From Pseudomonas sp. MMS21 TM103 (GTDB taxonomy: Bacteria; Pseudomonadota; Gammaproteobacteria; Pseudomonadales; Pseudomonadaceae): a stretch of 64,000 nt of DNA. Positions 45,282 to 54,878 of the stretch are shown one piece after another. Where the stretch lies: NCBI RefSeq assembly GCF_022132145.1, contig NZ_JAJISP010000001.1:868001-932000 (forward strand). Reading direction: 5' to 3'. The notes under the pieces are model-generated. The model did no database searches, had not been told where the DNA came from, and saw only the letters and a program-made list of their open reading frames with translations. A program made the translations under genes and the position numbers. Numbering within the stretch: position 1 is the first letter of the stretch; each line of letters begins with the position of its first letter.

Positions 45282-45392
45282 TCGAGGCGGTCACAAAAAC
45301 CGGCAATAACGCAAAAGCTGTGACCGGCGACCCAGCCAGGGAAGCCGGGCGCAACTAGCATAGGCACAGAGCAATCAACATGAGCCGTGCCC

Positions 45393-45596
45393 ATGGAGCC
45401 CGACGCCCAGCCCAAGGATGACCGCCACTGGAGCCTGGAAAGCCTCAACAAGGCTTATCAGCAAGGCTATATGGCGGGCCTCACCGGCCACCCCAATACC
45501 CGTCACGACCACAGCGCCGAAGTGCTTGCCGCCGCCTGGGAGGCCGGCTGGGACGACGGCCATGAACAACTGCTGCGCCAGCAGAAGAGCGCTTGA
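45393..45596 (+). CDS. Rmf/CrpP-like small protein
   Basis: 67 residues. SLNKAYQQGYMAGLTGHP and AAAWEAGWDDGHEQ match the ribosome modulation factor family (PF04957), which also contains CrpP-type proteins. The motif order A-Y-x-x-G-Y-x-x-G ... A-W-x-x-G-W-x-x-G is clear. The basic residues of true Rmf are few here, so binding to ribosomes is uncertain. The start is ATG 45393 or GTG 45387; no ribosome-binding site is clear. Confidence 0.7.
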   Translation: MEPDAQPKDDRHWSLESLNKAYQQGYMAGLTGHPNTRHDHSAEVLAAAWEAGWDDGHEQLLRQQKSA

Positions 45597-45712
45597 GCCA
45601 CTGAGCCAACCGGGCAACAGCAAAGCGCCTGCGCCGACCCGACCGGCTACCCACCTTCGCGCCACGATGAAGCCAATCTCGCCTCTTGAGCGGCAACGCA
45701 TTCGGCGGCGGG

Positions 45713-47011
45713 CTACAACGCCTTCTCGAACACCTTGGAATTGCGCTGGAAGTTGTACAGCGAGGCGCGCGCTGCAGGCAGGCGGTCGACGCTGCTGGGC
45801 ACGAAGCCGCGCTCGCGGAACCAGTGGGCGGTGCGAGTGGTGAGCACGAACAGATGCTTCAGGCCCTGGGCACGGGCGCGGGCCTCGATGCGTTCGAGCA
45901 ATTCGTCGCCACGACCGCCGTGGCGATAGTCGGGATTGACGGCCAGGCAGGCCAGCTCGCCGTAGTCCGACTCGTCGACCTGGTAGAGGGCCGCGCAGGC
46001 GATGATCAGGCCGTCGCGCTCGACGATACTGAACTGCTCGATCTCGCGCTCCAGCACCTCGCGCGAACGGCGCACCAGGATGCCCTGCTCTTCCAGCGGA
46101 CTGATCAACTCGATCAGCCCGCCGACATCGCCGATATTCGCCTCGCGCAAGGACTCGAACTGCTCCTGGTCGACCAGGGTGCCGCCGCCATCGCGGGTGA
46201 ACAGCTCCGTCAGCAGCGAACCGTCCTCCACATAGCTGACCAGGTGCGCGCGCTTGACCCCGGCGCGGCAAGCCTGCGCCGCGGCATCGAGCAACTCGCC
46301 CTGGTAGCTGTTGCCCAGGCGCGCCAGGTAGACCGGCACCTGCTGCGGGTTCAGTTCGCGCACCAGCTTGCCCTCTTCGTCGAGCAGACCACGCTCGGCG
46401 CTGAACAACAGCAGCTTGTCTGCGCCCAGGTCGATGGCCGCACGGGTGGCCACGTCTTCGCAGGCCAGGTTGAATATTTCCCCGGTCGGCGAATAGCCCA
46501 GCGACGACAGCAGCACGATACTGCGCTCGTCGAGCAGACGACCAATGCCCTTGCGATCGACCCGGCGTACTTCGCCGGTGTGGTGATAGTCGATGCCGTC
46601 GACCACGCCAATCGGCCGCGCGGTGACGAAGTTGCCGCTGGCCACGCGCAGGCGCGCGCCCTGCATCGGCGAGGCGGCCATGTCCATCGACAGCCGCGCC
46701 TCGATGGCGATGCGCAACTGGCCGACCGCATCGATCACGCACTCCAGGGTCGGCCCGTCGGTGACGCGCAGATCACGGTGAAAGTGCGGGGTTATCCCGC
46801 GGGTGGCCAGACGTGCCTCGATCTGCGAGCGCGAGCCGTGCACCAGCACCAGGCGCACGCCGAGGCTGTGCAGCAGCACCAGATCGTGGACGATATTGCC
46901 GAAATTCGGGTGGGCGACGCCCTCGCCCGGCAGCATCACGACGAAGGTGCAGTCGCGGTGGGCATTGATATAGGGCGAAGCGTGGCGAAGCCAATTAACG
47001 TAGTCGTGCAT
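45713..47011 (-). CDS. argA: Amino-acid N-acetyltransferase
   Basis: 432 residues. An amino-acid-kinase-like domain (about 1-285; FVVMLPGEGVAHPNF, LVLVHGSRSQIEARL) is fused to a C-terminal GNAT domain (ELACLAVNPDYRHGGRGDEL). This is the classical N-acetylglutamate synthase, first step of arginine synthesis, usually feedback inhibited by arginine. The start at 47011 gives the usual length. It lies downstream of argE on the same strand, separated by 145 bp. Confidence 0.94.
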   Translation of the reverse strand: MHDYVNWLRHASPYINAHRDCTFVVMLPGEGVAHPNFGNIVHDLVLLHSLGVRLVLVHGSRSQIEARLATRGITPHFHRDLRVTDGPTLECVIDAVGQLRIAIEARLSMDMAASPMQGARLRVASGNFVTARPIGVVDGIDYHHTGEVRRVDRKGIGRLLDERSIVLLSSLGYSPTGEIFNLACEDVATRAAIDLGADKLLLFSAERGLLDEEGKLVRELNPQQVPVYLARLGNSYQGELLDAAAQACRAGVKRAHLVSYVEDGSLLTELFTRDGGGTLVDQEQFESLREANIGDVGGLIELISPLEEQGILVRRSREVLEREIEQFSIVERDGLIIACAALYQVDESDYGELACLAVNPDYRHGGRGDELLERIEARARAQGLKHLFVLTTRTAHWFRERGFVPSSVDRLPAARASLYNFQRNSKVFEKAL

Positions 47012-47156
47012 TGCGCAGAGAACCTGTGAGTCGTGAAGATAACGCATGAACAAGGCGCGCGAGCGCCGGACGAGGCAGCCGGGAGCAGCGGGTTATCGTC
47101 GCAAGTAGGGCAGCTTCACGCGTTCGCTCCTCCGGTGGGTACAGGTCATGCCCGGA

Positions 47157-48308
47157 TCAGCCGACCGGGCGTAGGCAGTAGTGTTGAATCAGCTCACGTA
47201 ACAGACGCACGGTCGGTTCGAGACGTGACATTTCCAGGTACTCACCCGGTTGATGGGCACAGTCGATATCGCCGGGGCCAAGCACCAGGGTCTCGCAGCC
47301 AAGCTGCTGAAGATAAGGCGCTTCGGTGGCAAACGCCACCGAAGCCGCGGTGTGCCCGGTCAGGCGCTCGGCCAGGCGCACCAATTCGCAGTCGGCAACC
47401 TGTTCGAATGGCGGCACGCTGGGAAACAGGGGGGCAAAGTCGATCTTGACCTGGTGCCGCTCGGCCAGCGGTTGCAGCTTCTGCCGGATCGTCGCACGTA
47501 GCTGTTCCGGCTGCATGCCCGGCAAGGGGCGCAGGTCGAACTCCAGCGAGCACTGGCCGCAGATGCGGTTGGGATTATCACCACCGTGGATGCAGCCGAG
47601 GTTCAGGGTTGGCTGCGGCACACTGAACTGCGGGTTGTTGAATTCGCGCTGCCATTGGCCACGCAAGCCACGCAGCTCGCTCAGCACGTCCTGCATCGCT
47701 TCCAGCGCACTGTGGCCGAGGCTCGGATCGGAGGAGTGGCCGCTCTGCCCGAGGATGTCGATGCGCTCCATCATGATGCCCTTGTGCAAGCGGATCGGCT
47801 TCAGCCCGGTCGGCTCGCCGATCACCGCGGCGCGCCCCAGCGGCCGGCCGGCAGCGGCCAGGGCACGGGCGCCGGACATCGAGCTTTCCTCGTCGCAGGT
47901 GGCGAGAATCAGCAACGGCTGCTGGAAGCGCTGCTCCAGCAAGGGCTGCACCGCCTCGATGACCAGCGCGAAGAAGCCCTTCATGTCGCAACTGCCCAGG
48001 CCAACCCAGCGGCCATCGACCTCGGTCAGCTTGAGCGGGTCGCTCTGCCACAAGGCCGCATCGAAGGGCACGGTGTCGCTGTGCCCGGCCAGTACCAGGC
48101 CGCCAGGGCCGCTGCCGTAACTGGCGAGCAGGTTGAACTTACCGGGGTTGATTTCCTGCACTTCGCAGGCGAAACCGAGGTCGCCGAGCCAGCTCGAGAG
48201 CAACTCGATCACCGGCCGATTGGACTGATCCCAGTGCGCCTGGGTGCAGCTCACCGAAGGCGCGGCGATCAGCGCGGCGAATTGCTCTTTGAAGGAAGGC
48301 AGGGGCAT
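47157..48308 (-). CDS. argE: Acetylornithine deacetylase
   Basis: 383 residues of the M20 family. The metal and catalytic residues are in LAGHSDTVPFD, DMKGFFALVIEA and CDEESSMSGARAL. GLKPIRLHKGIMMERIDILG supports ArgE. It removes the acetyl group from N-acetylornithine. Pseudomonads also use ArgJ recycling, so this may be a secondary route; that is family knowledge. argA follows on the same strand. Confidence 0.92.
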   Translation of the reverse strand: MPLPSFKEQFAALIAAPSVSCTQAHWDQSNRPVIELLSSWLGDLGFACEVQEINPGKFNLLASYGSGPGGLVLAGHSDTVPFDAALWQSDPLKLTEVDGRWVGLGSCDMKGFFALVIEAVQPLLEQRFQQPLLILATCDEESSMSGARALAAAGRPLGRAAVIGEPTGLKPIRLHKGIMMERIDILGQSGHSSDPSLGHSALEAMQDVLSELRGLRGQWQREFNNPQFSVPQPTLNLGCIHGGDNPNRICGQCSLEFDLRPLPGMQPEQLRATIRQKLQPLAERHQVKIDFAPLFPSVPPFEQVADCELVRLAERLTGHTAASVAFATEAPYLQQLGCETLVLGPGDIDCAHQPGEYLEMSRLEPTVRLLRELIQHYCLRPVG

Positions 48309-48378
48309 TAGCGGTCTCCGCAGGCGTTGCCACCATCATAGGGGCAACGCCGCTGCGGAGGAAACCGTCGAGGCTATC

Positions 48379-49641
48379 TCAGAGGAAGATGCCGCGTAGG
48401 ACATAGAAGAACACGATGGCCAGGGCCGCACCGACCGGCAAGGTGATCAACCAGGACATGAAGATCTTGCCGATCACGCCCAGGTTCAGCGCGCCAATAC
48501 CCCGGGCCAGGCCGACGCCCAGTACCGCACCGACCAGGGTGTGGGTAGTGGATACCGGCAGACCGATGGCCGAGGCGCCGACCACGGTGGTGGCCGTCGC
48601 CAGTTCGGCGGCAAAGCCACGGCTCGGGGTCAGTTCGGTGATCTGCTTGCCGATGGTGGCGATCACCTTGTAGCCATAAGTGGCCAGACCGATGACGATA
48701 CCCACCGCACCGAGCAGCAAGACCCAGGCCGGCAGAGCCGCCTTGGCACCCACGGCTTCACCGCCGGACTGGATCACGCCGACGATGGCCGCCAGCGGGC
48801 CGACGGCGTTGGCCACATCGTTGGAACCATGGGCAAAGGCCATGGAGCAGGCGGTGAAGATCATCAGCACGGCGAAGACTTTCTCCACGCTGGCGTAGTG
48901 GAAGCCCTTGTCCGCTTCGACGTCGATCTTGATCCGGCTGAGCAGGACGACACCCAGCAGCATCACCAGCGCGCCGATCCCCAGGGCGATAACCAGCCCC
49001 TCGGCACCGGAGAGGTTCAGGCCGATGTGCTTGAGACCCTTGGTCACGGTAACCAGGCTGACCATAAAGCCGGTCAGGAACATATACAGCGGGACGAAAC
49101 GCTTGGCGTTGAGGAAGGGCTCATCGGTATCGATGATCAGCTTCTGCACGCTGACGAACAGACCGAAGGCGACGATGCCCGAGAGCACCGGCGAGATCAC
49201 CCAGCTGGCGACAATAGGGCCAACACCGGCCCAGTTCACTGCATCCATGGACACGCCGACCGCGGCAAAGCCGATCACCGCACCGACGATGGAGTGGGTG
49301 GTGGAAACCGGCCAGCCACGCGTCGACGCTATCAGCAGCCAGGTTCCTGCCGCCAGCAGCGCCGACATCATGCCCAGCACCATCAAATCCGGGGTAATCA
49401 AGTTGGCATCGACGATGCCGCTCTTGATCGTTTCGGTTACTTGGCCGCCGGCCAGATAGGCGCCAGCGAACTCGAAGACCATAGCGATCAGGATCGCCTG
49501 CTTGATGGTCAGCGCCTGCGAGCCAACCGAGGTACCCATGGCATTGGCCACGTCGTTGGCACCCACGCCCCAGGCCATGAAAAAGCCGAAGAGGCAGGCA
49601 AGTAGCAGCAATACGAGGCCGTAGTCCGCAATCAAAGACAT
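48379..49641 (-). CDS. Inorganic phosphate transporter, PiT family
   Basis: 420 residues with about ten membrane helices. The repeated PiT signatures are present: GVGANDVANAMGTSVGS near the N-terminus and MAFAHGSNDVANAVGPLAAI in the second half, each with GLPVSTTH-like segments (GWPVSTTHSIVG, GLPVSTTHTLVG). It carries phosphate, usually as a neutral metal-phosphate complex with proton symport. The DUF47 gene lies 39 bp upstream on the same strand, a standard pair. Confidence 0.93.
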   Translation of the reverse strand: MSLIADYGLVLLLLACLFGFFMAWGVGANDVANAMGTSVGSQALTIKQAILIAMVFEFAGAYLAGGQVTETIKSGIVDANLITPDLMVLGMMSALLAAGTWLLIASTRGWPVSTTHSIVGAVIGFAAVGVSMDAVNWAGVGPIVASWVISPVLSGIVAFGLFVSVQKLIIDTDEPFLNAKRFVPLYMFLTGFMVSLVTVTKGLKHIGLNLSGAEGLVIALGIGALVMLLGVVLLSRIKIDVEADKGFHYASVEKVFAVLMIFTACSMAFAHGSNDVANAVGPLAAIVGVIQSGGEAVGAKAALPAWVLLLGAVGIVIGLATYGYKVIATIGKQITELTPSRGFAAELATATTVVGASAIGLPVSTTHTLVGAVLGVGLARGIGALNLGVIGKIFMSWLITLPVGAALAIVFFYVLRGIFL

Positions 49642-49680
49642 AAATAATTAATCCGTAGATTCCAGAAAGGACACTGGCGC

Positions 49681-50358
49681 TTAACGCGCCAGCAGTTGTT
49701 CCAGTCGGTTACCAACACGCTCGGCACGGTCGGCGACATCGCCGATCCACTCGAGGATCTGGTAGAGAAACATGACGTCGACCGGGGGAAGATCCTTTTC
49801 CAGTTTGAACAGGGCACGACGAACTTCGATTTGCATGCGATCGGTGTCCTGCTCGATCAATTCCAGCTCCTCGACCATGGATCCGACCAAGGCGGCTTCG
49901 CGCCCGCCAAAACCGGTCTCCAGCAGCTCATCCAGCTCGTTCATGGCTTTCAGCGCCTGGGCACTGGCATCCACGGTACGCTGCACAAAGGCGCGCATCA
50001 GCGGCTGCATAGCCTGCGGGATGGTCATTTCACGGCCCAGCATCAGGCCGGCGATGTCCTTGGCGCGGTTGGCAACTTTGTCCTGTACACTCAGCAGCTC
50101 AAGCAGGTCTGAACGCGGTACTGGCAGAAACAGGCTCTTGGGCAAGTGCAGCCGCACGCTTTTTTTGAGCTTGTCGGCTTCGTCCTCCAGCCGCGCCATG
50201 TCCTGTTGCACCTGCCCTACCTTGGCCCAGTCCTCAGCCATCACGGCGTCGAAAAAAGGCACCAGGAGTGCGGCGCACTCATGGGCTTTGGCGAAGTGCT
50301 TCTGCATCGGCCCAATTGGCGAGCGACCGAACAGGCTGGCGAATGGATTGAGTGGCAT
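49681..50358 (-). CDS. DUF47 family phosphate transport regulator (TIGR00153)
   Basis: 225 residues. The N-terminus (MPLNPFASLFGRSPIGPMQKH) and PhoU-like helical repeats with acidic metal-binding residues (DMARLEDEADKLKKSVRLHL, MQIEVRRALFKLEKDLPPVD) identify the DUF47/PhoU-like partner of PiT transporters, thought to modulate their activity in the cytoplasm. It forms an operon with the transporter gene. Confidence 0.9.
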   Translation of the reverse strand: MPLNPFASLFGRSPIGPMQKHFAKAHECAALLVPFFDAVMAEDWAKVGQVQQDMARLEDEADKLKKSVRLHLPKSLFLPVPRSDLLELLSVQDKVANRAKDIAGLMLGREMTIPQAMQPLMRAFVQRTVDASAQALKAMNELDELLETGFGGREAALVGSMVEELELIEQDTDRMQIEVRRALFKLEKDLPPVDVMFLYQILEWIGDVADRAERVGNRLEQLLAR

Positions 50359-50471
50359 AGGGTGAACCCCGGCTTTAATGAAGGCGGCAAGTATACGGAT
50401 CGCTCGAATAGCTCGCCAGCACGCATCATCAGACTGTCACAATTTCACAGTAGGCGCTTAAGCTCACCATC

Positions 50472-51836
50472 ATGGTCAAAGAAACCGAAATCAAATTGCG
50501 GGTCAGCCGCGACACCCTGGCAGCCCTGCGCGAGCACCCGCTGCTGAAGAAGCGCAATAAGAGCGGCTGGGAACAGCGCGAGCTGTTCAATCAGTATTTC
50601 GACACGCCCGCCCGCGACCTGGCCCAGGCCAAGGTCGCCTTGCGCATCCGCCGCGATGGCGATGCCTTTATCCAGACCCTGAAAAGCCGTGGCCAGAGTG
50701 TCGCGGGCCTGTCCGAGCGCAATGAGTTCGACTGGCATCTGGATCAGGCCGAACTGGACCTGAGCAAGCTCGACGACAGCTGCTGGCCGGCGGCCCTGGC
50801 TGACCTGGACAAGAGCCTGCTGCAACCGATCTTCAGCACCGATTTCGTCCGCCAGCGTGCCGACATCGCCTGGGGTCGCGGCAAGGCCAAGGTGGTCATC
50901 GAGGCTGCACTGGATCTCGGCAAGGTCATCGCCGGCGAGCATGACGAGGAAATCTGCGAGCTGGAGCTGGAGCTGCGCCAGGGCGAACCCGAAGCCTTGC
51001 TGGAGCTGGCCGCCGAACTTGCCGCCGACCTGCCGCTGATGCCTTGCGACATCAGCAAGGCCGAGCGCGGCTACCGCCTGTTCGATGCCAACAGTTACAG
51101 CCTCAGCCTGCCAGCCCCCGAGCTGACCGGCGAAATGAGCCTGGATGATAGCTTTGCCGCGATTGCCTGGCACCTGCTCGGCAGCAGCCAGCGGCTGGCC
51201 GAGCAATACCGTTTCAATGGCCACTGGCGACTGCTGGTCGACTGGCTTGAACAACTGGTCGGCCTGCGTGCGCTGATCGGCAGCCTCGGCCAGGCGGCAC
51301 CGCGTAGCAGCAGCAGCGAACTGCGCCAGACCCTCGACGCCCTGCTCCAAGACTGGCGCCCACGGGTCCAGGCCGGTCAACTCGACGATGCCGCGCGCCA
51401 GGCCGCGCCCGCGCAGTTCGCCGCCGAACTGCAAGGCACGCGCTGGGGTCAGTTCTCCCTGATCAGCTCGCGCTGGCTGTTGACCAAGGGCTGGACGACC
51501 AGCCGCAACAACCGCGGCAACCGTCAGGGCGCCGCACCGCTGGGCAACTGGCTGCCGACCTTGCTGGCCGAGGAAGGCCATGACCTGCAGTTGAACCGCT
51601 ACCAGAAGCAGCCGGAAGACCTGGCCGAACAATTGCCGCGCATCGAGCGCCTGCTGGCCTGGCTGCGCATGGCCCGTGGCGTGTTGGAAGTGCCGGAAGT
51701 CGACCGCCTGTATGGCGAACTGAGCAAGCTGAGCGAACAGGCCAGTCGTGCCATCGACCCCGAGTCACTGGCCGCGCGGCAAGCCCAGGCCCATATTGTG
51801 GCCTCGCTGAAAGCCTGGAGAATGCTGGTGAAGTAA
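50472..51836 (+). CDS. CYTH-CHAD domain protein, inorganic triphosphatase-like
   Basis: 454 residues. The CYTH domain (about 1-200) begins with the EXEXK motif (ETEIKLRV) and continues FNQYFDTPARDLAQAKVALR; the C-terminal CHAD domain (about 220-450) is helical and rich in conserved histidine and basic residues (LAEQYRFNGHWRLLVDWLEQ). E. coli YgiF of the same layout is a triphosphatase, and CHAD binds polyphosphate. Location beside the phosphate transporter genes suits a phosphate-related role. Confidence 0.9.
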   Translation: MVKETEIKLRVSRDTLAALREHPLLKKRNKSGWEQRELFNQYFDTPARDLAQAKVALRIRRDGDAFIQTLKSRGQSVAGLSERNEFDWHLDQAELDLSKLDDSCWPAALADLDKSLLQPIFSTDFVRQRADIAWGRGKAKVVIEAALDLGKVIAGEHDEEICELELELRQGEPEALLELAAELAADLPLMPCDISKAERGYRLFDANSYSLSLPAPELTGEMSLDDSFAAIAWHLLGSSQRLAEQYRFNGHWRLLVDWLEQLVGLRALIGSLGQAAPRSSSSELRQTLDALLQDWRPRVQAGQLDDAARQAAPAQFAAELQGTRWGQFSLISSRWLLTKGWTTSRNNRGNRQGAAPLGNWLPTLLAEEGHDLQLNRYQKQPEDLAEQLPRIERLLAWLRMARGVLEVPEVDRLYGELSKLSEQASRAIDPESLAARQAQAHIVASLKAWRMLVK

Positions 51837-51837
51837 G

Positions 51838-51865
51838 CAGCAAGCAGCAAGCAGCAAGCAGCAAG
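51838..51865. repeat. Tandem CAGCAAG repeats
   Basis: Four perfect copies of CAGCAAG immediately after the stop codon of the CYTH-CHAD gene. An inverted copy (CTTGCTG, 51906-51912) lies 40 bp away, so the array can fold into a hairpin. Such repeats vary in copy number by slippage. Confidence 0.8.
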
Positions 51866-51953
51866 CCAGTGTGACGTTTATGCATTGGCGCGCAACAGTG
51901 TTCGACTTGCTGCTTTAAGCTTGCCGCTTACCGCTATAACCGCAGGGAGTCCC

Positions 51954-53735
51954 ATGTCCGCCATCATCTCGCCCACCGACCGCACCCTCGACCTCGGCGA
52001 TCTGCTGCGCGAACTGGTCGCCCAGGGCCGGGTCGACCAGGACAGCGCCGAACAGTGCCTGGCGATCCGCCGCAGCGCGGTGAACAACCAGCAGCACCCG
52101 CTGGAATTTCTCGCCGCGCAGCAGGTCGACGACCTCAGCCGTCCGGGCCACAAGCACGACCTGGAAAATCTCACCGTCTGGCTGGCGGAGCTCGTCGGCC
52201 AACCCTACCTGCGCATCGACCCGCTGAAGATCGATGTCGCCGCTATTACCCCGTTGATGTCCTACGCCTTCGCCCAACGGCACAAGATCCTCGCCGTGGC
52301 GGTGGCGCCCGATGCGGTGACCATCGCCAGTGCGCAACCACTGATGCACAGCTGGGAAGCCAACCTGATCCACGTGCTCAAGCGCCCGATCAAGCGGGTG
52401 GTGGCCAATCCGGCGGACATCCAGCGTTTGACCGTGGAGTTCTATCGCCTGGCCAAGTCGGTCAGCGGCGCCAGCGTCGGCGACAGCAAGGTCAGCGGGG
52501 TCGGCAACTTCGAGCAATTGCTCAACCTCGGCGCCCAGGACCAGGAACCGGACGCCAACGACGCGCATATCGTCAACATCGTCGACTGGTTGTTCCAGTA
52601 CGCCTTCCAGCAACGCGCCAGCGATATCCACATCGAGCCGCGCCGCGAGCAGGGCAGCGTGCGCTTTCGCATCGATGGCGTGCTGCACACCGTCTACCAG
52701 TTCCCGCCGCAGGTGACCATGGCGGTGGTCAGCCGCCTGAAGAGCCTGGGCCGGATGAACGTGGCGGAGAAACGCAAACCCCAGGATGGCCGGGTCAAGA
52801 CCAAGACCCCGGACGGTGGCGAAGTCGAGCTGCGCCTGTCGACCCTGCCCACCGCCTTCGGCGAAAAACTGGTGATGCGCATCTTCGACCCGGAAGTGCT
52901 GCTGAAAAGCTTCGATCAGCTGGGCTTCTCGCCGGACGACATGAAGCGCTGGGCAGACATGACGCGCCAGCCCAACGGCATCATTCTGGTCACCGGACCG
53001 ACCGGCTCGGGCAAGACCACCACCCTCTACACCACCCTCAAGCAACTGGCGACGGCGGAAGTCAACGTCTGCACCATCGAAGACCCGATCGAGATGATCG
53101 AGGGCGCCTTCAACCAGATGCAGGTGCAGCACAACATCGACCTGACGTTCGCCAGCGGCGTACGCGCGTTGATGCGCCAGGACCCGGACATCATCATGAT
53201 CGGCGAGATCCGCGACCTGGAAACCGCCGAGATGGCGATCCAGGCGGCGCTCACCGGGCACCTGGTGCTTTCCACCCTGCACACCAACGACGCGCCCAGC
53301 GCCATTACCCGTCTGCTCGAACTGGGCGTGCCGCATTACCTGCTCAAGGCCACGCTGCTGGGGGTCATGGCCCAGCGCCTGGTGCGCACCCTGTGTCCGC
53401 ACTGCAAGGCAGCGCATGAGCTCAGCGAAGACGACTGGCAGAGCCTGACCAAACCCTGGAACGCGCCATTGCCGACCGGTGCGCACAAGGCCGTGGGTTG
53501 CCTGGAGTGTCGTGATACCGGCTACCGTGGGCGCGCCGGGGTCTACGAGATCATGCAGCTCAACGATGCGATCAAGCCGCTGATCAACGCCGACACCGAT
53601 CTCACCGCCTTGCGCCGCCATGCCTTCAAGGAGGGCATGCGCAGCCTCAGGCTGTCCGGCGCACAAAAAGTCGCCGCGGGCCTGACCACCATCGAGGAAG
53701 TGCTGCGGGTTACGCCGCAGAGCGAACAGCGCTGA
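51954..53735 (+). CDS. GspE/PilB-type secretion ATPase
   Basis: 593 residues. An N-terminal MshEN-like domain (DLGDLLRELVAQGRVDQDSA) is followed by the type II/IV ATPase core: GPTGSGKTTTLYTTL (Walker A), TIEDPIEMIEGAFNQMQVQH (Asp box), RALMRQDPDIIMIGEIRDLE (Walker B) and TLHTNDAPSAITRLLELGV (His box). Four cysteines (LCPHC and CLECRDTGYRGR) form a zinc site as in GspE. No pilin, secretin or other partner adjoins it, so the machine it powers is unknown. Confidence 0.9.
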   Translation: MSAIISPTDRTLDLGDLLRELVAQGRVDQDSAEQCLAIRRSAVNNQQHPLEFLAAQQVDDLSRPGHKHDLENLTVWLAELVGQPYLRIDPLKIDVAAITPLMSYAFAQRHKILAVAVAPDAVTIASAQPLMHSWEANLIHVLKRPIKRVVANPADIQRLTVEFYRLAKSVSGASVGDSKVSGVGNFEQLLNLGAQDQEPDANDAHIVNIVDWLFQYAFQQRASDIHIEPRREQGSVRFRIDGVLHTVYQFPPQVTMAVVSRLKSLGRMNVAEKRKPQDGRVKTKTPDGGEVELRLSTLPTAFGEKLVMRIFDPEVLLKSFDQLGFSPDDMKRWADMTRQPNGIILVTGPTGSGKTTTLYTTLKQLATAEVNVCTIEDPIEMIEGAFNQMQVQHNIDLTFASGVRALMRQDPDIIMIGEIRDLETAEMAIQAALTGHLVLSTLHTNDAPSAITRLLELGVPHYLLKATLLGVMAQRLVRTLCPHCKAAHELSEDDWQSLTKPWNAPLPTGAHKAVGCLECRDTGYRGRAGVYEIMQLNDAIKPLINADTDLTALRRHAFKEGMRSLRLSGAQKVAAGLTTIEEVLRVTPQSEQR

Positions 53736-53939
53736 TACGCGGTGAAAAACGCTCGCCGACTGCGGCCGCTTCCAGCGACCGCTGCGAGGCGCAAATCCTT
53801 GCCCGCACCGAACCACTGACAGACCGTGTCGACCGCCGGGCCTTGCTCATTCAGGGCAGTAGCCTGTGGCAGGCCAAGCAGAACGGCCGCAACCGCAGCT
53901 GCGGGCCACTCGTCGAGTGCTGCCGAACCCTGCGCGCAG

Positions 53940-54638
53940 TCAACGCAGGCTGGCGAGCTGGGCCGACTTGCAGTTGAGGTAGGCCGAGCCCTGCAGCCAG
54001 TCTTGATCCGGATACCAGGCAAAGATGAACTGGCCACCCTTGAGCTGATCGACCACCATCCGCGCCACCTCCGGACGCACTGCCGGGCAACCGAGACTGC
54101 GACCGATCCGCCCCTGACTGCGCGCCAGGCGCGGGTCGACATAGCTGGCGGCGTGGATGACGATGGCGCGCTCGCGGGCACGGTCGTTCACCCCGGGTTC
54201 GAGGCCGTCCATGCGCAACGAATAGCCATGCTTGCCGCTGTAGCTCTCTGCCGCGCGGAACAAGCCCAGGCTGGACTGATGACTGTCCAGCGTGTTGGAA
54301 AAGTTCGTGGCCAGATTCTCGCCAGACATGCGCCCGTGGGCCACCAGGTCGTTCAACAGCAGCCGTGGCCGCTGCAAATCGAAGATCCACAACCGTCGCG
54401 CCGTGGAGGGCTGGGCGTAGTCGATCACCGCCAGGCGCTGTGCCGGCTCAGCACCATGGCTGACCGCACATTGCATGGCTGCCAGCGCATGCTCAAGCAC
54501 CTGGCGATCGAGCGCGGGCGCGGCGCGCGTGAGGCTGTCGAGCAGGGGTCGTGGCGCGGATTGCGCCGCCAGCCAGGGCGATGCCAGCAGGCAAAGGCCA
54601 ATCAGGTTGAGGCCGTGCCGGCGAAGTGATTTGATCAT
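53940..54638 (-). CDS. Murein L,D-transpeptidase catalytic-domain protein (YkuD_2 type)
   Basis: 232 residues with a signal peptide (KSLRRHGLNLIGLCLLASPWLAA). GRSLGCPAVRPEVARMVVDQ contains the catalytic Cys in a SxGCP form, and MDGLEPGVNDRARERAIVIH the preceding His. This matches the YkuD_2 family, related to L,D-transpeptidases that act on peptidoglycan. The start at 54638 suits the ribosome-binding site AGGAGC; a TTG at 54647 is too close. It is transcribed divergently from another L,D-transpeptidase gene. Confidence 0.85.
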   Translation of the reverse strand: MIKSLRRHGLNLIGLCLLASPWLAAQSAPRPLLDSLTRAAPALDRQVLEHALAAMQCAVSHGAEPAQRLAVIDYAQPSTARRLWIFDLQRPRLLLNDLVAHGRMSGENLATNFSNTLDSHQSSLGLFRAAESYSGKHGYSLRMDGLEPGVNDRARERAIVIHAASYVDPRLARSQGRIGRSLGCPAVRPEVARMVVDQLKGGQFIFAWYPDQDWLQGSAYLNCKSAQLASLR

Positions 54639-54758
54639 GTGCAGCAAGCTCCTGTGTACACTGCGGCAATACTGGCGAATGCCGCGAGTGCCCGTTTTTT
54701 TTAGGCGCTCCGGCGTGATACGAACCGACTGCTACAAGCCAATCGACCGCACAGCGGG

Positions 54759-54850
54759 TCGTTGAAAAATGTAGCGAGCGACGGCAAGACAAAGCTGCTC
54801 GACTCGCCTCAGCAACACTGAAACGCCGGCCGCAGAATTTTTCAAAGGCT
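54759..54850. repeat. Inverted-repeat element C
   Basis: TTGAAAAAT (54762-54770) and ATTTTTCAA (near 54837-54845) are perfect 9-bp arms about 66 bp apart. Inner GCGAGCGACGGCAAGAC and GCCGGCCGCAG resemble element A, though less than A resembles B. It lies 30 bp before the next ATG. Confidence 0.5.
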
Positions 54851-54878
54851 TGGTGGAGTAAGCACGGAACGGGCGATC

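Noticed and set aside
45288..45326. Hairpin CGGTCAC / GTGACCG after gshA as a terminator
   Set aside because: The loop is 25 bases and no T-run follows; the pairing could be chance.
53743..53790. A fourth copy of the inverted-repeat element family
   Set aside because: It has TGAAAAACGCTCGCCGAC at the left but no matching right end, so the resemblance may be chance.
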